Translations under genes and position numbers: made by a program | Shown here: positions 1 to 13,234 of the stretch, one piece after another | Numbering within the stretch: the stretch's first letter is position 1 | How the letters are laid out: each line of letters opens with the position of its first letter | From: Apricaphanius iberus | Taxonomy: Eukaryota > Chordata > Actinopteri > Cyprinodontiformes > Aphaniidae | Direction of reading: 5' to 3' | Length of the DNA stretch: 64,000 nucleotides | Assembly: GCA_028564705.1 (NCBI GenBank) | Contig: JAPXFQ010002625.1 | Coordinates: 62,001-126,000 of the forward strand | The notes under the pieces: generated by a model | Database searches by the model: none | What the model was told of the DNA's origin: nothing | The model's input: only the letters and a program-made list of their open reading frames with translations

Positions 1-60
1 TCATTGAATCTTAGCCATATGTAGTTTTTCTTTTTTTCTTCCCATCAGAGGTGATGCTTT

Positions 61-1255
61 ATTTATCAGTTTAATTAATTTATTCATTTGTTAGCTTTTC
101 ATGTCTGGCAGTGTGGTAGTTAGAATTTATGTCAGAACACCAAGTACAAGCCCAACAGATTTACTTTCTCAAGCAGAGCATTACAGTTTTTGCTACAGTA
201 CTCCACTTAAGTTATAGATAAGGAAATGAGAGAACGAAAGAGAAGATAGAAAGAAGATAAGTAACAGAGACAGGAGAGGAAGGGGTGTGAATTGACGATA
301 CAAGAGAGGAAGGGGAACAAAGAGAAAACGAGAAAACATCCCAGTGCTCCACATCCGCTGGATGGCAGAGAGGTGAAAAAACATAAAAAACCAACAAAAA
401 AACAATCAATAAAACAAAGCAACATTAACAAAACAGATACGTGGACAAAGAACTACACATTCACAACACACAAAAATGGGTACATAAATACAACAACAAT
501 GTCCCTGAAAAGCACCAATTATCTATTAATGATAACCTCAGCCCAAGAATATATCTGTAGACACCGATGCCCCCACACTTCTGTGTCTGTGAGCATGCTG
601 GTGCATATAAGGTTCGCCCATACAAGTGCTTGATAGTGTTTTTTGATGCCGTCCTACAGGAATTGACGCAGACATCAAGGAATTCGGCGATACATATGTC
701 CAGAGTGACCCAGAGCCCAGAAGCCACAGGCAGACTAACGCAGGGCTGACCGCACCCACAAAGAGAGGAACAGAGGGAAGGCCCCAGGGAACATTCAGCA
801 GCTACAATGCTGGGGCCCAGGAGGCCGCAGAGACGAGCCCATGGGCTCCACCCGTAACCGCCTATGCCAGGGTGGGCCCGGTCCAGGACCAGGAGTCCCC
901 GGGGACCAGGGCGCCCCGCCCCCTAGAAGGGCCCCAACCAGGGATCGGCCGACAGGGGTGTCCCGCCACCACTGCAAGGCAGGGAGGGCCTGCAGCCGGC
1001 CGATTGATGACACACGCTGCCGCCACCATGGGCCAACCTACACCGTCGACACCACAGTCAAAACTGTCTGAAAGAGATGGCCCAACCAACTCAAGGAGGA
1101 CCTTGGCCCAAAACACCCAGGACCGACCAGGCACACACAGAGGCCGAGCCGGACCTCATTCGGGCCTCCAGCCCCACACATCGAGAGCCACAAACCCACC
1201 AGCGGGCAGGGGCGTCAGTCACAGAGGTGGTGCTTTAAAATAGAACAGTGGAAGA
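61..1255. repeat. Unclassified interspersed repeat, copy A
   Basis: This stretch is closely similar to 50085-50573 plus 53393-54095 (copy B). Shared landmarks, in order, are a block reading 'tttactttctcaagcagag', a purine-rich block around 225-340, a block reading 'acatcccagtgctccacatc', 'ctggtgcatataaggtt', and a GC-rich, proline-codon-rich block to about 1240. The open frames here, up to 123 aa, run in several frames on both strands and look like low-complexity artefacts of the GC-rich block. I cannot assign a transposon class. Both ends are approximate. It carries the single, uninterrupted ATAAATAC site (484-491) that is duplicated around the hAT insertion in copy B. Confidence 0.7.
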
Positions 1256-4200
1256 TCACAGAGAACTCTACCATAGCTACATTCATGAACTGGTATAGCT
1301 GAAGATATTTTTTTTGCATGTCATAAGCTATCAACATGTTTAAGACTTTCTAATATTATTTTTAATTGCAACAAGGATGCTGCAGCCCACGACCAAGTTA
1401 AAGCCTTTTTTTTATTTGTGACAAAAGGCAAAGTAGATTATCTCAATAAAATAATCAATATTTTGCTTTTATAGTAGTTTCTATTGTAAATGTAAAATCA
1501 ATCAACTTGTGAATCCTGCAAAAACAAATTTTCACAATAAAAGTGAATCCGCCACACTGCCACTAAAATATAAAGTTTGCGTGTGAAAAATAGGTGGCAG
1601 GAAGAAGACATGAAACGACTCCATGGAAGACTAATAAAATGTCTGGAACAACAGCAACATATAACGAAACAGACACACATCAAAAGGCTTGTTGTTTGAT
1701 CTCCCAACATTTTTTTCCGCTCTTTTTTACTTCACTTTGTCCTGTTGACATTCTGGTTTATATTATCTTGTTTTGTCTTCAAAATCATTTTAAATCTATC
1801 AGGTCTTACATGAGAAGGGGGAACACAACTTTTAGATACATATTAAATGAGATCTTTATTGTGACTAATCCACTACAAACATTGTCTTGTCAGTGTCAAA
1901 TCATCCCCAGCTAAAAGACACATCTAATGTGGAATCCTGTGCTGCTTTGTACATAGTTGTAATGAATGATCTGGTCTTTGGGTAGGTTTATGGCTTACTT
2001 TTTAAGATAGAGATAAAACACAACCAGTCAGCCACTCCATCCTAAAAAAAGGATTAATCCATAAACATGAAAAAGGAGCAGTTAAAGCTCTGGATTCTAC
2101 ATGCCTAGGGTTTTGCCTGCTATGTAAAGTCTTTCAGAGACAGTATGAAATGCACGCATCACTAAGAAATTAATGTTGGAAGCTGTTGTGGTCAGGGTGT
2201 ATCAAACATGTTCTGTTAGGCCAATAAAAACAAAACACTCTGGCAGCTGCACAAAAACTCAATCACAGCTTGGATGGCTTGGCAGGATTGAGAAAATGTG
2301 TACGTACTAAGTTTTTCAGTCAGGATTTTCTTTCTCCAGATAAATTTTTCCTAGAAATCCACATGATTGTTCGCCTGTGGTTACAACTAAACATGCATTA
2401 TGTGTGTACAATTGCATTTTCAATTCTGTCTCCTCAGCAGGATGTTTCCAAAGTGTGTGTAGATCAAGCCTCAAAGAGAAAAGACCCCTTTGCCCATAGC
2501 GTCTGGTAGAGCTCGTGACTGGGCCTGTTTAACTCCACCAACAGAGAAGCTGTTCCACAAAGCCCATCACGCAACCCACAGATGTCCCACAGAACAGACA
2601 CGGCTGTGCCGCAACCAATGAGGGCTAGTAATAGCCAACCCCCCAACCCCCCTCTACAGCCAAAAACACACACACACACACACACAGATCAGTAGGATGA
2701 AATGAATCTTCAAAGCAATAACTACAACTATTTTTTTTTGTTACTTTCGGTTTGGTCTGGTGACTGGTGGTGAGGTATTTACTCATATCAGTCCAGAATA
2801 TGTGGTGCAGCCTAGGTGGCTATGTTACTACATAAACAAAAACAATACCATTACCTGCTGAAGTAGTGTACTTGCAGAAGAGACACTCTATATCATATGC
2901 AGGAGATAAGGTTATCTTTGACCCTGAGCCGTTGACCAAGAGGAGAAGTAGGGTGAGTATGGAACCATCTGGACACCGATAGAGTAGTGCAAAGCGCTGG
3001 AAAGTCAACAGCCCATCACTACCCCATGTTTGCCAAAGATAAAGTGGCTGGGGACGTGTCTATGGCAACAGACAGTGTAAGGAGGGTCATTTTCAACTTG
3101 TCCCATATCTAGTCAACAAATGAGAATGTATCAAGTACTAGGTGCTTTGCACTGATTAGCTGAATGTGAGACAAAGTAATGCCCCAAATATGTTGGAAAA
3201 ATATAAAAATGTGTTGGTCAAATAAGAAAGTGCTTAGACTTAATGTACCGGCCCTGAGTCAATGGCTCTGTAACTGAATATTTGATCTGTTTTAATAAAC
3301 TTAAAGAACTGGATTTCTCCCCTGTGATTTCTGATGAAGTAACACGCATGGAACTGTAGAATTCAGAGTTTTAAGCAAGGCATTTATTTCGAACACTACT
3401 TACAGGTTGTGTTGTATGTCCAATATGACATAACTCTAATAAACCCAGTGCTCAGTTAGTAAAATGTCTCACCTCTAAACATTCAGTGATATACAACAGC
3501 TGTTGCATTGGTTACAGCTAAGGCTACTGCACGTTAGGTCTCTCAAGTCATCAATGAGGTCATATCATTATCATATATCAAGCTCTATATACACGACCTA
3601 TAATGTTTCTTACCTGGTCACTAGAAAAGGAGCCATGTCATCATCTGGTTTCAGTCCCAGATCTAGTTGAAGCAGCCTTCATTCGTCGATCCAGTATCCG
3701 ATATATAGTCAATTGCCTGCAAGAATTTTTATCACAATTAGCTTTTGAATAAACAAAATGCCACTGATAAAACCGTCTTCTTCTTAGTGCCACTTTTTAG
3801 TGGGCTTTGAGTTCTGGTTGGTCATTTGCCAATTGCGGGAGAATCCACAGTTGAATCATCCGTGACAATTTTCTTTCTGTTTTAAAGTTGTTGAGAATGC
3901 ACAAGTAGTGTCGATTGACTTACACACCATTAGGACACCGAAGGAAATTTGGGCCCGAACTGCAGCACATTTTTCAGTGCACAGCCTGTTCAAAACAATT
4001 CAACCTTACTTGGGCGGGCTTATTCTTTTTGATTTATAAGGCCTAATCACCCAATAGCATTATAAAAACTGGACATGCATGTTTTTTTTTATTATTTGCC
4101 CCAAGTTTGTTTAAATTTGTTTTGAACTCGATGGAGAATAAAAAAATATGTAAATCTGTATAAAAGGAGGCAAGATATTATTTTTAAGTAAAGTACATCA

Positions 4201-4802
4201 AATTAAATAGTAAAACAAAAATAAGAAGTCTGAGAGCTCAAGATAAAGATATCGTAGCAAGGCAACTTTGAATTTTGCAACCTCCCGGTATAAAGTTTCA
4301 TGCATAGATAGAGTGTCTGTTATATTGAAAATATCCTGTGTTTTCCTTCTATTTCTCTAACGGCACTGTTCCATACTCTGAACCAGACCTTGATTCACAA
4401 ACCTCTTAATAACAGGAAATCCACTGTACACTGGTCATAACTTTTTCTGAATTATTTTGCCCCCTTTGCCAATTTGTACTCCCTATTCAGTTGGAATTTT
4501 CTCCAAACCTTTTATATCATATCCATAAACAAGCTTTTTCTTGTGCATGTCGTTAAATGTTATTTGTTAGGTTATATTGTATTGCTTGATAAGCATTTTG
4601 TTAAATTGTGACGATAAAATATCATACAAATATGTAGATCTCACATTTACTTTTTTAATTTCACAATATTTCCCTAAGATGTTATATTACAGAATGTGTC
4701 ATTGATTCTTTTTTTACCCTAGTTTAGGCTTAGAAGACATTAATCAAAGCAAAATGACTTTAACTTATATCAAAATATGATCAGATTATAGAAAGGATAG
4801 AT
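1256..4802. other. Intergenic, no gene seen
   Basis: AT-rich sequence with scattered stops in all frames. The only clear structure is a short CA microsatellite at about 2666-2687. Short open frames here (60-106 aa) show no domain I recognise. Confidence 0.6.
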
Positions 4803-5163
4803 CACACGTGTCAAAGTCAAGGCCTGGGAGCCAAATCTGGCCCACCATAACCATTTATGTGGCATATAGAGGATCCTATAAATAGATCCTTTAAGTTCTA
4901 TTCATGTGTACCTGAAAACTGATTTATCACTCAAATCAATGTTTATTTGAATAGTCCTAAATCACATCATTGTGAAAAAAAGTTCAGTATCATTTAATTT
5001 TAAGAAGTACTTGTCAAACTTAAAGATGTAGGCCTAGACAGATATTCATCAAATATTTTAGTGGCTTGTTAAAAATAGTTTTATAGATACTTTCTGCCAC
5101 AACCGGATCAGTAAGGACATTATTTTAATGTGGCCAAAATTGGAAATAAGTTTGACATCCCTG
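4803..5163. mobile_element. hAT-type miniature element
   Basis: The left end has TGTCAAAGTCAAGG followed by a GGCC-rich segment. The right end reads GTTTGACATCCCTG, so the ends form an imperfect inverted repeat of the 'CAGGG(A/G)TGTCAAA' type found in many vertebrate hAT elements. There is no coding capacity. The flanking 8-mers (GGATAGAT and AAATACAT) match at only 5 of 8 positions, so the target duplication is not convincing and the exact ends are uncertain. Confidence 0.55.
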
Positions 5164-7375
5164 AAATACATGTTTGGAAATGAAAGGATCTAAGCAATAA
5201 AGTCACAAAGGTGTAAAAAAGCTGAAGGGACAAAATGATGAATATTCCTCCAGAACAATTTTTTTTTATTTTTTTTTTTAAAGTTCAACTTTAAATTCTT
5301 TGGCCTGAAAACATATATACATTAATAATTTGTCTTTTTTTAATCCCATTCTGATTTTACTGACTTTAACAGAGATAAGTGTTTTGTATTTTCCTTTGAT
5401 ATGAAGAAGTTGCTTCTGCATTTTCCTGAACAAGAAATTATGCAGAAATTTAAGGAATGGTTTGATTGACAATCTAAATGTCAAACATCTTTATGTCTGT
5501 TTATGTTAGTTAGAAGCAAGACAATGGTCCAGAGGAAAGTCAGAGGGGAACTCGAGCATGTTTTGGTTTTTATCTTTATAGTCATAGTTGGGGAACTCTT
5601 CAGGGTTGCCTGGGGCTGACAAGCAATGCGAGCACAGACTTCAAAGTAACCAAAGCAAATATATAAATACAAAACCATTAGCCAGCGTGTTTTCTTTAGT
5701 TAACATTTCAAACACACTTCGGAGTGGATCATGTTTTTCAGTCCCCCCCACCTATGACTTGAATGTTGATGTTGCTTTTTTTCTGATGGTCCTGCAGTGC
5801 CACAGTAGAACAGTGGGCAGCAACCCAAGAAATGGCTTGAAAAAAAAACCCCAGTCAGACTGAAAACAACATATTTTGGCTGGTGTGGACTTTGCTGCCT
5901 GCTGTCTCTTTAGGAAACAATTTGCAGTTGACCAACAGCATATCAACAAACACAGCAGGATCCAATATCGGTGACTGATCGAATATACAAACATCCCAAT
6001 GCTGGAGGTAGTAGACATTCAGAACAGAGGGAGACAGATCACATTATTTGATTAAACACTTCTTAAAAAGTGGCAGTAGACTAATTATTTATCTACAAAC
6101 TTCACAAGAAGAGTATAATTTCAGGTGCTCCACATTTTCAGTTTTGGATTTAAGGGAGAATCTCTGTAGACAGATTACCACTTCATTATACAAAAGAAGG
6201 TATTAAAAATTAACAGGGTCTGGGCCCCTCAGACAACAGAGTGTGAATAACACTTATCCAAAACCCACATGAGACACTGTGATGTTGCCATTCCTAACAT
6301 TTATTTGGAGGAAATCAAAAAAATGAGAACTCTTTTGTCTTCAATTCTCATCTGTGCCCACAAAACTACATTGTAGCAATAAAGAACTTTATAAGCTTTG
6401 GGTGCAAATGCTTGAGAATAGCATTTGGTGGTTATTTTTAAACTTTACTTGGAGCTAAAATAACAACATAAAACAACACATGAATCAGTAAAAATAATGT
6501 GCAGCAGTGAAAATGAAATCCTTTGTCTGTTCCAAGTGGCTATTATAAAATTATATACAGCTATCAGGAGGGGACTTTGACATGTGCGTCCAGAGTTCAT
6601 GTTTCACCAGGTTATCCTTTGACAACATAACGAAGCTTCAGCCTCAGCAGCATGATGGAATGCATTGAAAACTTAGTAAAAAGTGAGTTGAAATATTCTA
6701 ATCGTACTCTAGTTGGCTAATGTTAAAGAGCTGTTGTTATTTTTTATCAGAAAATACATTGATTTGATCGGGTCTTTCATCTATTGAAACCTGCACTAAT
6801 ACACATTAAGCATTACATTGTTTGATCATGAATTGGAAATTAAAAATCTGCTTTAATGTTTCTAAGTCAAAGATTTGTGATAAGATTTGTAATAAAAGCC
6901 AACAGCCAGAAGTCTATGAATTTGCTTAAAAACGCACTATTTCTGTTATGTGTGGATGGAGATTTTTTTTTCTTTTAAACGAGCTGAGGAAAATATTAGT
7001 TTTTAGAAATAAAAACCTGGCTACCTGTGTACACAGCCTAAGTTTTGCTATCTAAAAATCTTGACAGAGTGACAAGAAGAAAGCGATTTTTAAAAGAACA
7101 TGTGAAGTTGAATTTGTAGTTAGCCACAAGTCAGTTGTCCTTGTCAAGGACATGGACAAATGGACAAATAACCTACATTGTTGATGTTAGACAGTGGACT
7201 CGAGTAACTGATAAAGGTATATTAAATGAATAGTTAAATTAATTTATGAATTAATAATTAGTTTGAGCAATAAACAGAAATGACTTATTGGGAGATAATG
7301 GACTGTACCTTCAAACACTACGCATATTGCATACATTACTTGTGCAGAAATTAGCAAGCTGATAATCACTGCACT
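5164..7375. other. Intergenic, no gene seen
   Basis: AT-rich DNA with homopolymer runs. Open frames of up to 91 aa carry no recognisable domain, and I see no repeats that pair with other places in the window. Confidence 0.55.
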
Positions 7376-7480
7376 AAGATCAAATCAAATCAAACTTTAT
7401 TTAAAAAGCGATTTTCAAACTACATAGCTTCTCAAAGTGCTTTACAGATTAAAATGCCCCCCCCACACACACGCACACTT
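7376..7480. repeat. Interspersed repeat, LINE/SINE tail-like
   Basis: The stretch contains a tandem 'caaat' start, then 'actttattt' and 'caaagtgctttacag', a combination seen in many teleost LINE and SINE 3' ends. A C-run and CA-rich tract follow. A related 'aaagcgctttacac' motif occurs in the repeat at 44418-44690. Boundaries are approximate; 7480-7730 may belong to the same unit. Confidence 0.4.
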
Positions 7481-7727
7481 CCCAAACCCAAATAAAAGCA
7501 TCATCACAGCTATGCCCACCAACCCCCCCACCCAAATCCATCTCCCATGCACGCACACACATAAAACTAACAGTAAACAAGTAACAACGGGCTGAGTACA
7601 GACGAGCCAGGCAACGCTATCATAGGAGCCATCTGCATCGGCAGTAGCAGGTCAGCAGCAGCAGCCAAGGCACTGAGCCAGGGCGCCCAGAGGAGGCAGG
7701 GTTGGTACCCCCACCATCACCCAAGCA

Positions 7728-8009
7728 CTACCTAGAGAGCATCCAGGCGGCCAAAGCCGACCAACGCTGGTAGAAGTTTAAGACGATCTGGAATCCACTG
7801 CTGTATTGTCCCAAGTTGGAAAAACAGTCGTCCTACAAATGTTTGCCACAAACTACCACACGCTTCGGCAGTCGGTCGGGCACATTCCCTGCATACATAA
7901 AATCTTTCCACGAGCTTTTCAGTGGCTCAGAAGTGGGGAGGAAAAAAAGATTTATGTTCTCTTTTGTACACCCAGGTACAGTGCAGTTTGGATGCGGTCT
8001 GGACTCCAT
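7728..8009 (-). pseudogene. THAP-domain fragment, interrupted by a stop
   Basis: Reading the minus strand from an ATG at 8009, the peptide begins MESRPHPNC and shows the THAP zinc-binding pattern C9-x4-C14-x39-C54-x2-H57, with a Trp (SSWKDF) between the two halves. After KHL at residue 58 there is an in-frame TAG (7833-7835). The same frame then continues DDCFSNLGQY, the usual THAP C-terminal half, and runs to a second stop at 7728-7730. THAP domains bind DNA and occur in cellular regulators and in transposase-derived families. No partner exons are visible, so I read this as a decayed copy. Readthrough or a larger gene cannot be excluded. Confidence 0.7.
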
Positions 8010-8340
8010 GCTGTAGGTTTGTTGTTTGCCTGTTACCGTAGCTCTCCGAGCAGCGGAGGGAAGGACTTGCAGGGTGTAGTTCGGGGAAGGGGGTAATTGG
8101 CTGGAATTCAACACGTAATATGCCGAAATGTGTCGTCATATGCCGAACTGCCAAACAACCCGTTTCTGAGTGCTAATTTCACTATGTAGGCACACATACC
8201 CCAGGATAAAGGAAATACTAATCAGTAATTTTAACCCGTTAGTGGCCGTAGGCAGGCTGGGGGAACTAAAAGATATGATCAGAAACCTCAAAAAATGCTA
8301 ATTTCATGCCAAGTCCACTTTAAGTTTATTCATATATTTT

Positions 8341-8716
8341 ATGGGACGGACCAGTACCCATAATGGTATCGGGTATCAGCCGCGATACGTCTAATGTACT
8401 AATATCGGTATCCGCTAAAGTTTACTGATAACATGAACCGATGCTTAAAATGTGGAAACTCTGCAATAATTTCACATAAAATGTTAATTTTTAACTTTTA
8501 CATTTTATTTTTGTGGTCATTTTTATTAATACTTAATTCTTTATCAAATTCACCAACATCTGTTGTGACAAGCAGAAAAAAACACACACAAAAAACTACC
8601 TTTCAATTCATTGCACTTTTTTGTGTGGTTGAAGTATCGGCATTGGTACTCGGTAAGTACTCTGATCCAAGTATCGGTAAGGAATCGGTTTTGAAAAAAG
8701 TATCATTATATCTCTA
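8341..8716. mobile_element. Nonautonomous hAT-like MITE, copy 1
   Basis: The ends resemble GGGATGGACC ... ATCCCTA, with decay to ATGGGACGGACC on the left and ATCTCTA on the right. Both flanks carry TATATTTT (8333-8340 and 8717-8724), an 8-bp target duplication as expected for hAT elements. The interior is full of 'tatcgg' words and shares 'aaaatgtggaaactct' and 'agtatcggcattggtact' with the copy at 37340. A 103-aa open frame across it is an artefact. Confidence 0.75.
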
Positions 8717-11700
8717 TATATTTTGGTTAGTTCTACTACCTTAGTTGTGTTTGGTATTTTTCATACGTTAATGACATGAAATGATCATATAAAGAAAATA
8801 ATCAATTTGATTTCAGAATTCACACACACCGATAACTTCAAGAAGAAATTTACTAAATAAATCTTAATCTAAAACTGAATGTTAGTGAATGTGACTAGAG
8901 CTTCTAAGACAAGTTTCTTAGGACAATTAGCTATTGAGATCAATTTAAAATGATTTGAAATACTAACCCTGAACTGAATGATTATTACACTGAGTAGAGA
9001 TATCTTTAAATACAGTTTTGTTTAAATTGTTAAAATTGTTTATTCTGTTAGTTAAAACATTAAGGGAGTATTATTGATAAAATAAATGCATTAGGACCAC
9101 TTCAAAATTAGACAAGCAATCGAAAGAGACAAATTACAGATTCCTTAAAACATAGTTTTTGTGTTGCTAAACCTTTATTTATGTAAACGAATAAAATAGT
9201 TCCCTAGTTTTGCCAAAAAGTATTGTTAGAATCTTATTTATTCTCATGAAAGTCGTATTGTGTGAACTCCTGTATCATGATCTGGATATACCAATATACA
9301 CCTGAGGATGAACAGTGCAATTAATCAAATGTATAAGAACTGGGCACTCTTGTTTTAAAAGATATATTTTTCTCATTTACAAAATAAAATATATTTTAAC
9401 TTTATAATATGTCTTTGTTCAAATTCATATTGGGATGTTGTATACAATTTTTTTTATTAATATTATTGTAGCGTATTACGTTTGACCCCTTGAATCTAGT
9501 CTTTGAAAAAGGATTTTCATTTAATACAATCACACTCCAGAAAGAGAAGGGCAGTGGCACGGTGGAAAACTGAGCCATTTTCACTTCAAAGAGCAAGGAG
9601 GGGGGTGCTTTTAAAAATCACACCAGCAATAAACTACAGCCGAAGTTCATCACTTTTCCACAACATGAAAGAGGTCTTCAGAACTGGATCTCCTCAAGTG
9701 GTCCCCCCTTCTAGTTGACCTGATTCTGCACAAAGTTTGAAACAAAGTTTTCATAGGTGGAGGGCTGGTGGAGCTGAGGTTGTTTACATGGGAGGCATAA
9801 CCAGGGAGTGGTCAAATTATTTACATTTCAAAGACAGTGGACAACATGCCACTGTTTGAGAACGGAAGAAAAAAGTGGGGTCTTCATTTAAAACTTATAA
9901 ATCACAGGTACAAGCTAATATAATTTCTTTGAATGAGGAACTGACTTCTTCGGTGTCCTGCTACCCGTGGACAGAAATGGCCGAAATTAACATGATGAAT
10001 ATGCCAGGGACACTGTGAGGTTTATCTTGGTTTGGAGTAAATTATAATCTTAGAGACAGCATCTGAAAACCTCCTCTCTTGCATGGCTAATTGAAGTAGT
10101 TACAGAAGGGACATGAAAGGGGTGGAATGCTCTGCCAGTTTAAAAAGAACAGTAAATCAAGTCATTGCACACTCCAACAGGATAAACATAAAAAACAAGA
10201 ACAGAAAGGAAAATTTAAAAAATTTATAGTATTCTTACACATTTAATTATCTTATGTCACCTGGGCTGAGTCATCCAAAAAGTTATCATAATCTAACTTT
10301 CGTTCATCAATGAAAGTAGGACCCAAAACACAGGAAGTGTGTTTATGGACTAAAAAGGGGGAGAGAGAATTAAAATTCCAAGAAACGGGTCTCCAACATT
10401 TCTTCAGTTTTCAAAAGAGAGGCGTGGATACGATTTACCTAAAACGTTTGTACAGATAGTGACAGGTGACAAGGTCTTCTGTCCACAGCTGAGACTCCTG
10501 AGCAGTTGCAGCTCCCTCCTGAGGTAGAAGTTTGAAACAGCATAAGTGCAGGGTGCATCTCATATTAGTCAAGAAATCTTTGCTAGATCAAAAAAAGAGG
10601 CATGCATATGTATTTATAATGAATGAGGACATCAGTTTGCTGATTTTGTTTCATATGAAATAACAAGTTTAAATTTCTATATATCCATTTTAAACACTTG
10701 TATGGAACAAATGAAGGTGAGAATAGAGATAAGTGCCCAAATTACTATAAAATCTGTAAAAAAAAATGAATACAAATAAATTACAATAACAATGTAACAC
10801 ACAATTCTTATGGACACAAGACAGGACTACTTGATATTTTATAAAAAATCTAAATTTTCATTCTCAATACGATGAATTTTCATTAGCTTTTATTTTTATG
10901 TTGTAACTGATAATAAAATGAATCTGGAATACATTGACGATCACAGACTGGTTGTAGTCAAACACACAGTCGACAGAGTCTGTGAATTTCTCAGAATTTT
11001 ATCTGGACCTCTGTGAATGTTAACTTCACAAGTTATTTGTATCTTTTAGAAGTTATTTCTCTTTCATATTTTTGAGTCAGGAAATCTTTTGAAAGATTTG
11101 AAAGAACATTTTGAAAGCACTAACATTAACATCAGTATGTTGAATGTTTATAAAGGCTAACGTTTAGAAAATGGATTCTGTTACTAAATCATGACATGCC
11201 CTCAGGAATGGCAGAGTGAGACCGCTTAGATGATTAAACAGGAAATCATATCTTTTAGAGATAAGATTCAGCTCGGAGATTAGTAAATTGTAAATGATTT
11301 CAGACAAGTAAGTTATGAAAGTTATACACAGACCCAGCGCCAGGGAATTTACCTTGGGGATCCATGGCTTATTCTGGAGGGGTGCAAAAACATGTAACAT
11401 GTGCACTGAGCCCCTTTTACAATGAAACCACAAAAAAACAAAAACAGGTGCAATCCACTGCCATTAGAAGTGACTTAATTAATATACGTATTTAATAATT
11501 ATGTTGGGATTCAGTTACTGTGTACTAGGATTGTGGGTGCATTTGTGTCTCTTCCTCTATGCAGAGTGTGACAAGCAGTAGTTTTCACCCACAGATTCAC
11601 ATCAGTCCCATCAGTGCTGGAGCTTAATAGAAGAGCGGCCCTGAGACTATGGTATATGGTTTGGCATATGGTTTACTCACCTTATGTGGTAACAGGCCAC

Positions 11701-11755
11701 TAAGTGTTTGTCCTAGAGCGTAGAAAGGAATTTACTTTGTAGATTCACTAACTTC
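8717..11755. other. Intergenic, no gene seen
   Basis: AT-rich sequence with no recognisable domain in any frame and no clear repeat structure. Short open frames (64-89 aa) are unremarkable. Confidence 0.55.
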
Positions 11756-12545
11756 CCTTACTTGTCTTCCCGGCTGTCTCTTCTGTGTCCTGGTTTCCTT
11801 GTCCAGTTTCTCCTTGGATTCCCTGTGGGAGTCCACTTGCTCCTCCCTGGAGAGAATGGTGTTTCACAAGGTTCCATCTTGGGCCTGCTATTATTTAACT
11901 TATATCTCCCTCCACTTCATCAGCTCTTAAGTTATTTTAAAGATATTTCCTATCACTGTTATGCTGATGATATTCCGCTCTAGTTTCCTGACGATAAAGG
12001 GCAGTACATACCTAAGTCATTGCAAGGTAATGGTAATTTTTTGTTCAAGTTGAAAAGGGATGTAACAACGTTTTCAAAAATCAGTAAAGGCGTTTTGTCC
12101 TCATTGTCTCACACAGAAGGAAACACAGCTTTCAATATGCCCTCCTCCATAAACTAGGATCCATGCCCATGTATTTTAGACCCACTTTTTTGGGTTATAT
12201 GTTATGAAGCAGCCAATAATATTCAGTGATTGGGCATTATTTTATTAATTTTCCACAATATTTGGATGGATAGTTCCAGAAGTTAATTGTAAAAACTACA
12301 CACTGTTTAAACCTCAAGATTAATTTGAGATTCAGATCTTAATTAGATGTTTGGAGTCTTTTAAGCATTGGATGTTAAATAACTTTATTCAGCTTAATGG
12401 CGCTAAAACAAAACTCTTGGTCTGTGCCCTGGACAAACTTGTCCCAAAAAGTCTTACTTGATCATTACCTGAAGCACTTAGTCCGCGATCTTGGGGTAAC
12501 CCATGAGCCAAATTTGAATTTGGATGAGCATTTTACCCATAGACT
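11756..12545 (+). mobile_element. L2-like LINE reverse transcriptase remnant
   Basis: Frames around 11850-11985 give GVSQGSILGLLLF and, after a spacer, SYHCYADD. These are the reverse transcriptase motifs with the catalytic YADD box of non-LTR retrotransposons. After an inserted element (11990-12306) the match resumes with a LNGAKTKLLV-like and then a LGVTHEPNLNLDEHF-like segment, typical of the thumb region in L2/jockey-type elements. The frame has stops and both ends are truncated, so it is inactive. The exact clade cannot be settled by eye. Confidence 0.75.
11990..12306 (+). mobile_element. Internally deleted TIR element inside the LINE
   Basis: This stretch matches the 867-bp element at 31405-32271. 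Shared segments include 'tacatacctaa.tcattgcaa', 'gcccatgtattttagaccc', 'gttatatgttatg.agcagcc' and the terminal CTACACACTGT (12296-12306). The left terminal repeat is lost or diverged. It splits the reverse transcriptase reading frame just after the YADD box, so it is younger than the LINE. Confidence 0.65.
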
Positions 12546-13010
12546 GTAAAAAAGAATAGACAGCGCCTCCTCACTCCTTCCCGTTTACCAGAATGATACA
12601 CTTTCATGGTGGAATTCATGGCGGATTCACAGACTCCTCCTCCCCAGCTCTGACGAAGCATGTTCCTAAAAAGGACATAGGGGCGGGATCTTCACTGTAG
12701 ACTCTGCCCTCGCGGGGCGTGTATGGGCGTGTAGTTCGGTCGTAATTACGCCCATTCTGCTCCCGCGTCGTTAGCTCTGATGCTAAACTTGGCTCGGCCC
12801 CCTCATTAATTATGCAAGATCTCAAAAAATTATCTTACAAAAACCAGCCTGGTGCCCAGGCTTTTTATGAGCCCCGCCTTATCTCAGGAAGAATATGTAG
12901 CCATAGAAAGTTTAAAAAAATGGGCACCAGGCATTAAAGTTGTTTTTAACGTGTCTAAAGTCCAATGCTTTTCAATGGGGGCCTAGCGGCCAAATGGAGG
13001 TACTACAGCA
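12546..13010. repeat. Possible interspersed repeat, unclassified
   Basis: Base composition changes sharply here to GC-rich, with 'gggcgggatc' and 'cgcggggcgtgtatgggcgtg'. The stretch begins where the LINE frame breaks off. That suggests an inserted repeat, but I find no second copy in the window and no terminal repeats. The 69-aa minus-strand frame at 12616-12825 shows no domain. Confidence 0.35.
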
Positions 13011-13234
13011 AGGGACTGAGAGACTGATCTGATCAGAAAACCCTCCTTCCTTTCTCCTGGAGCTCCCTACCATTCTGAAAATTCAACCCACGGCTCCGGA
13101 TCTATTTCCCAACAATTTAATTCTCATTCCACAGGATTTATCAAAATAAACCTTTTTAAAATGTTATATATTATTATGGTTGTTTCCTGTATTCAGTCAC
13201 ATACCTTAATTATGAAACTTTGTGTGAGCCAACC

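Noticed and set aside
4795..5171. 8-bp target duplication around the element at 4803
   Set aside because: The flanks match at only 5 of 8 bases, which is too weak to claim.
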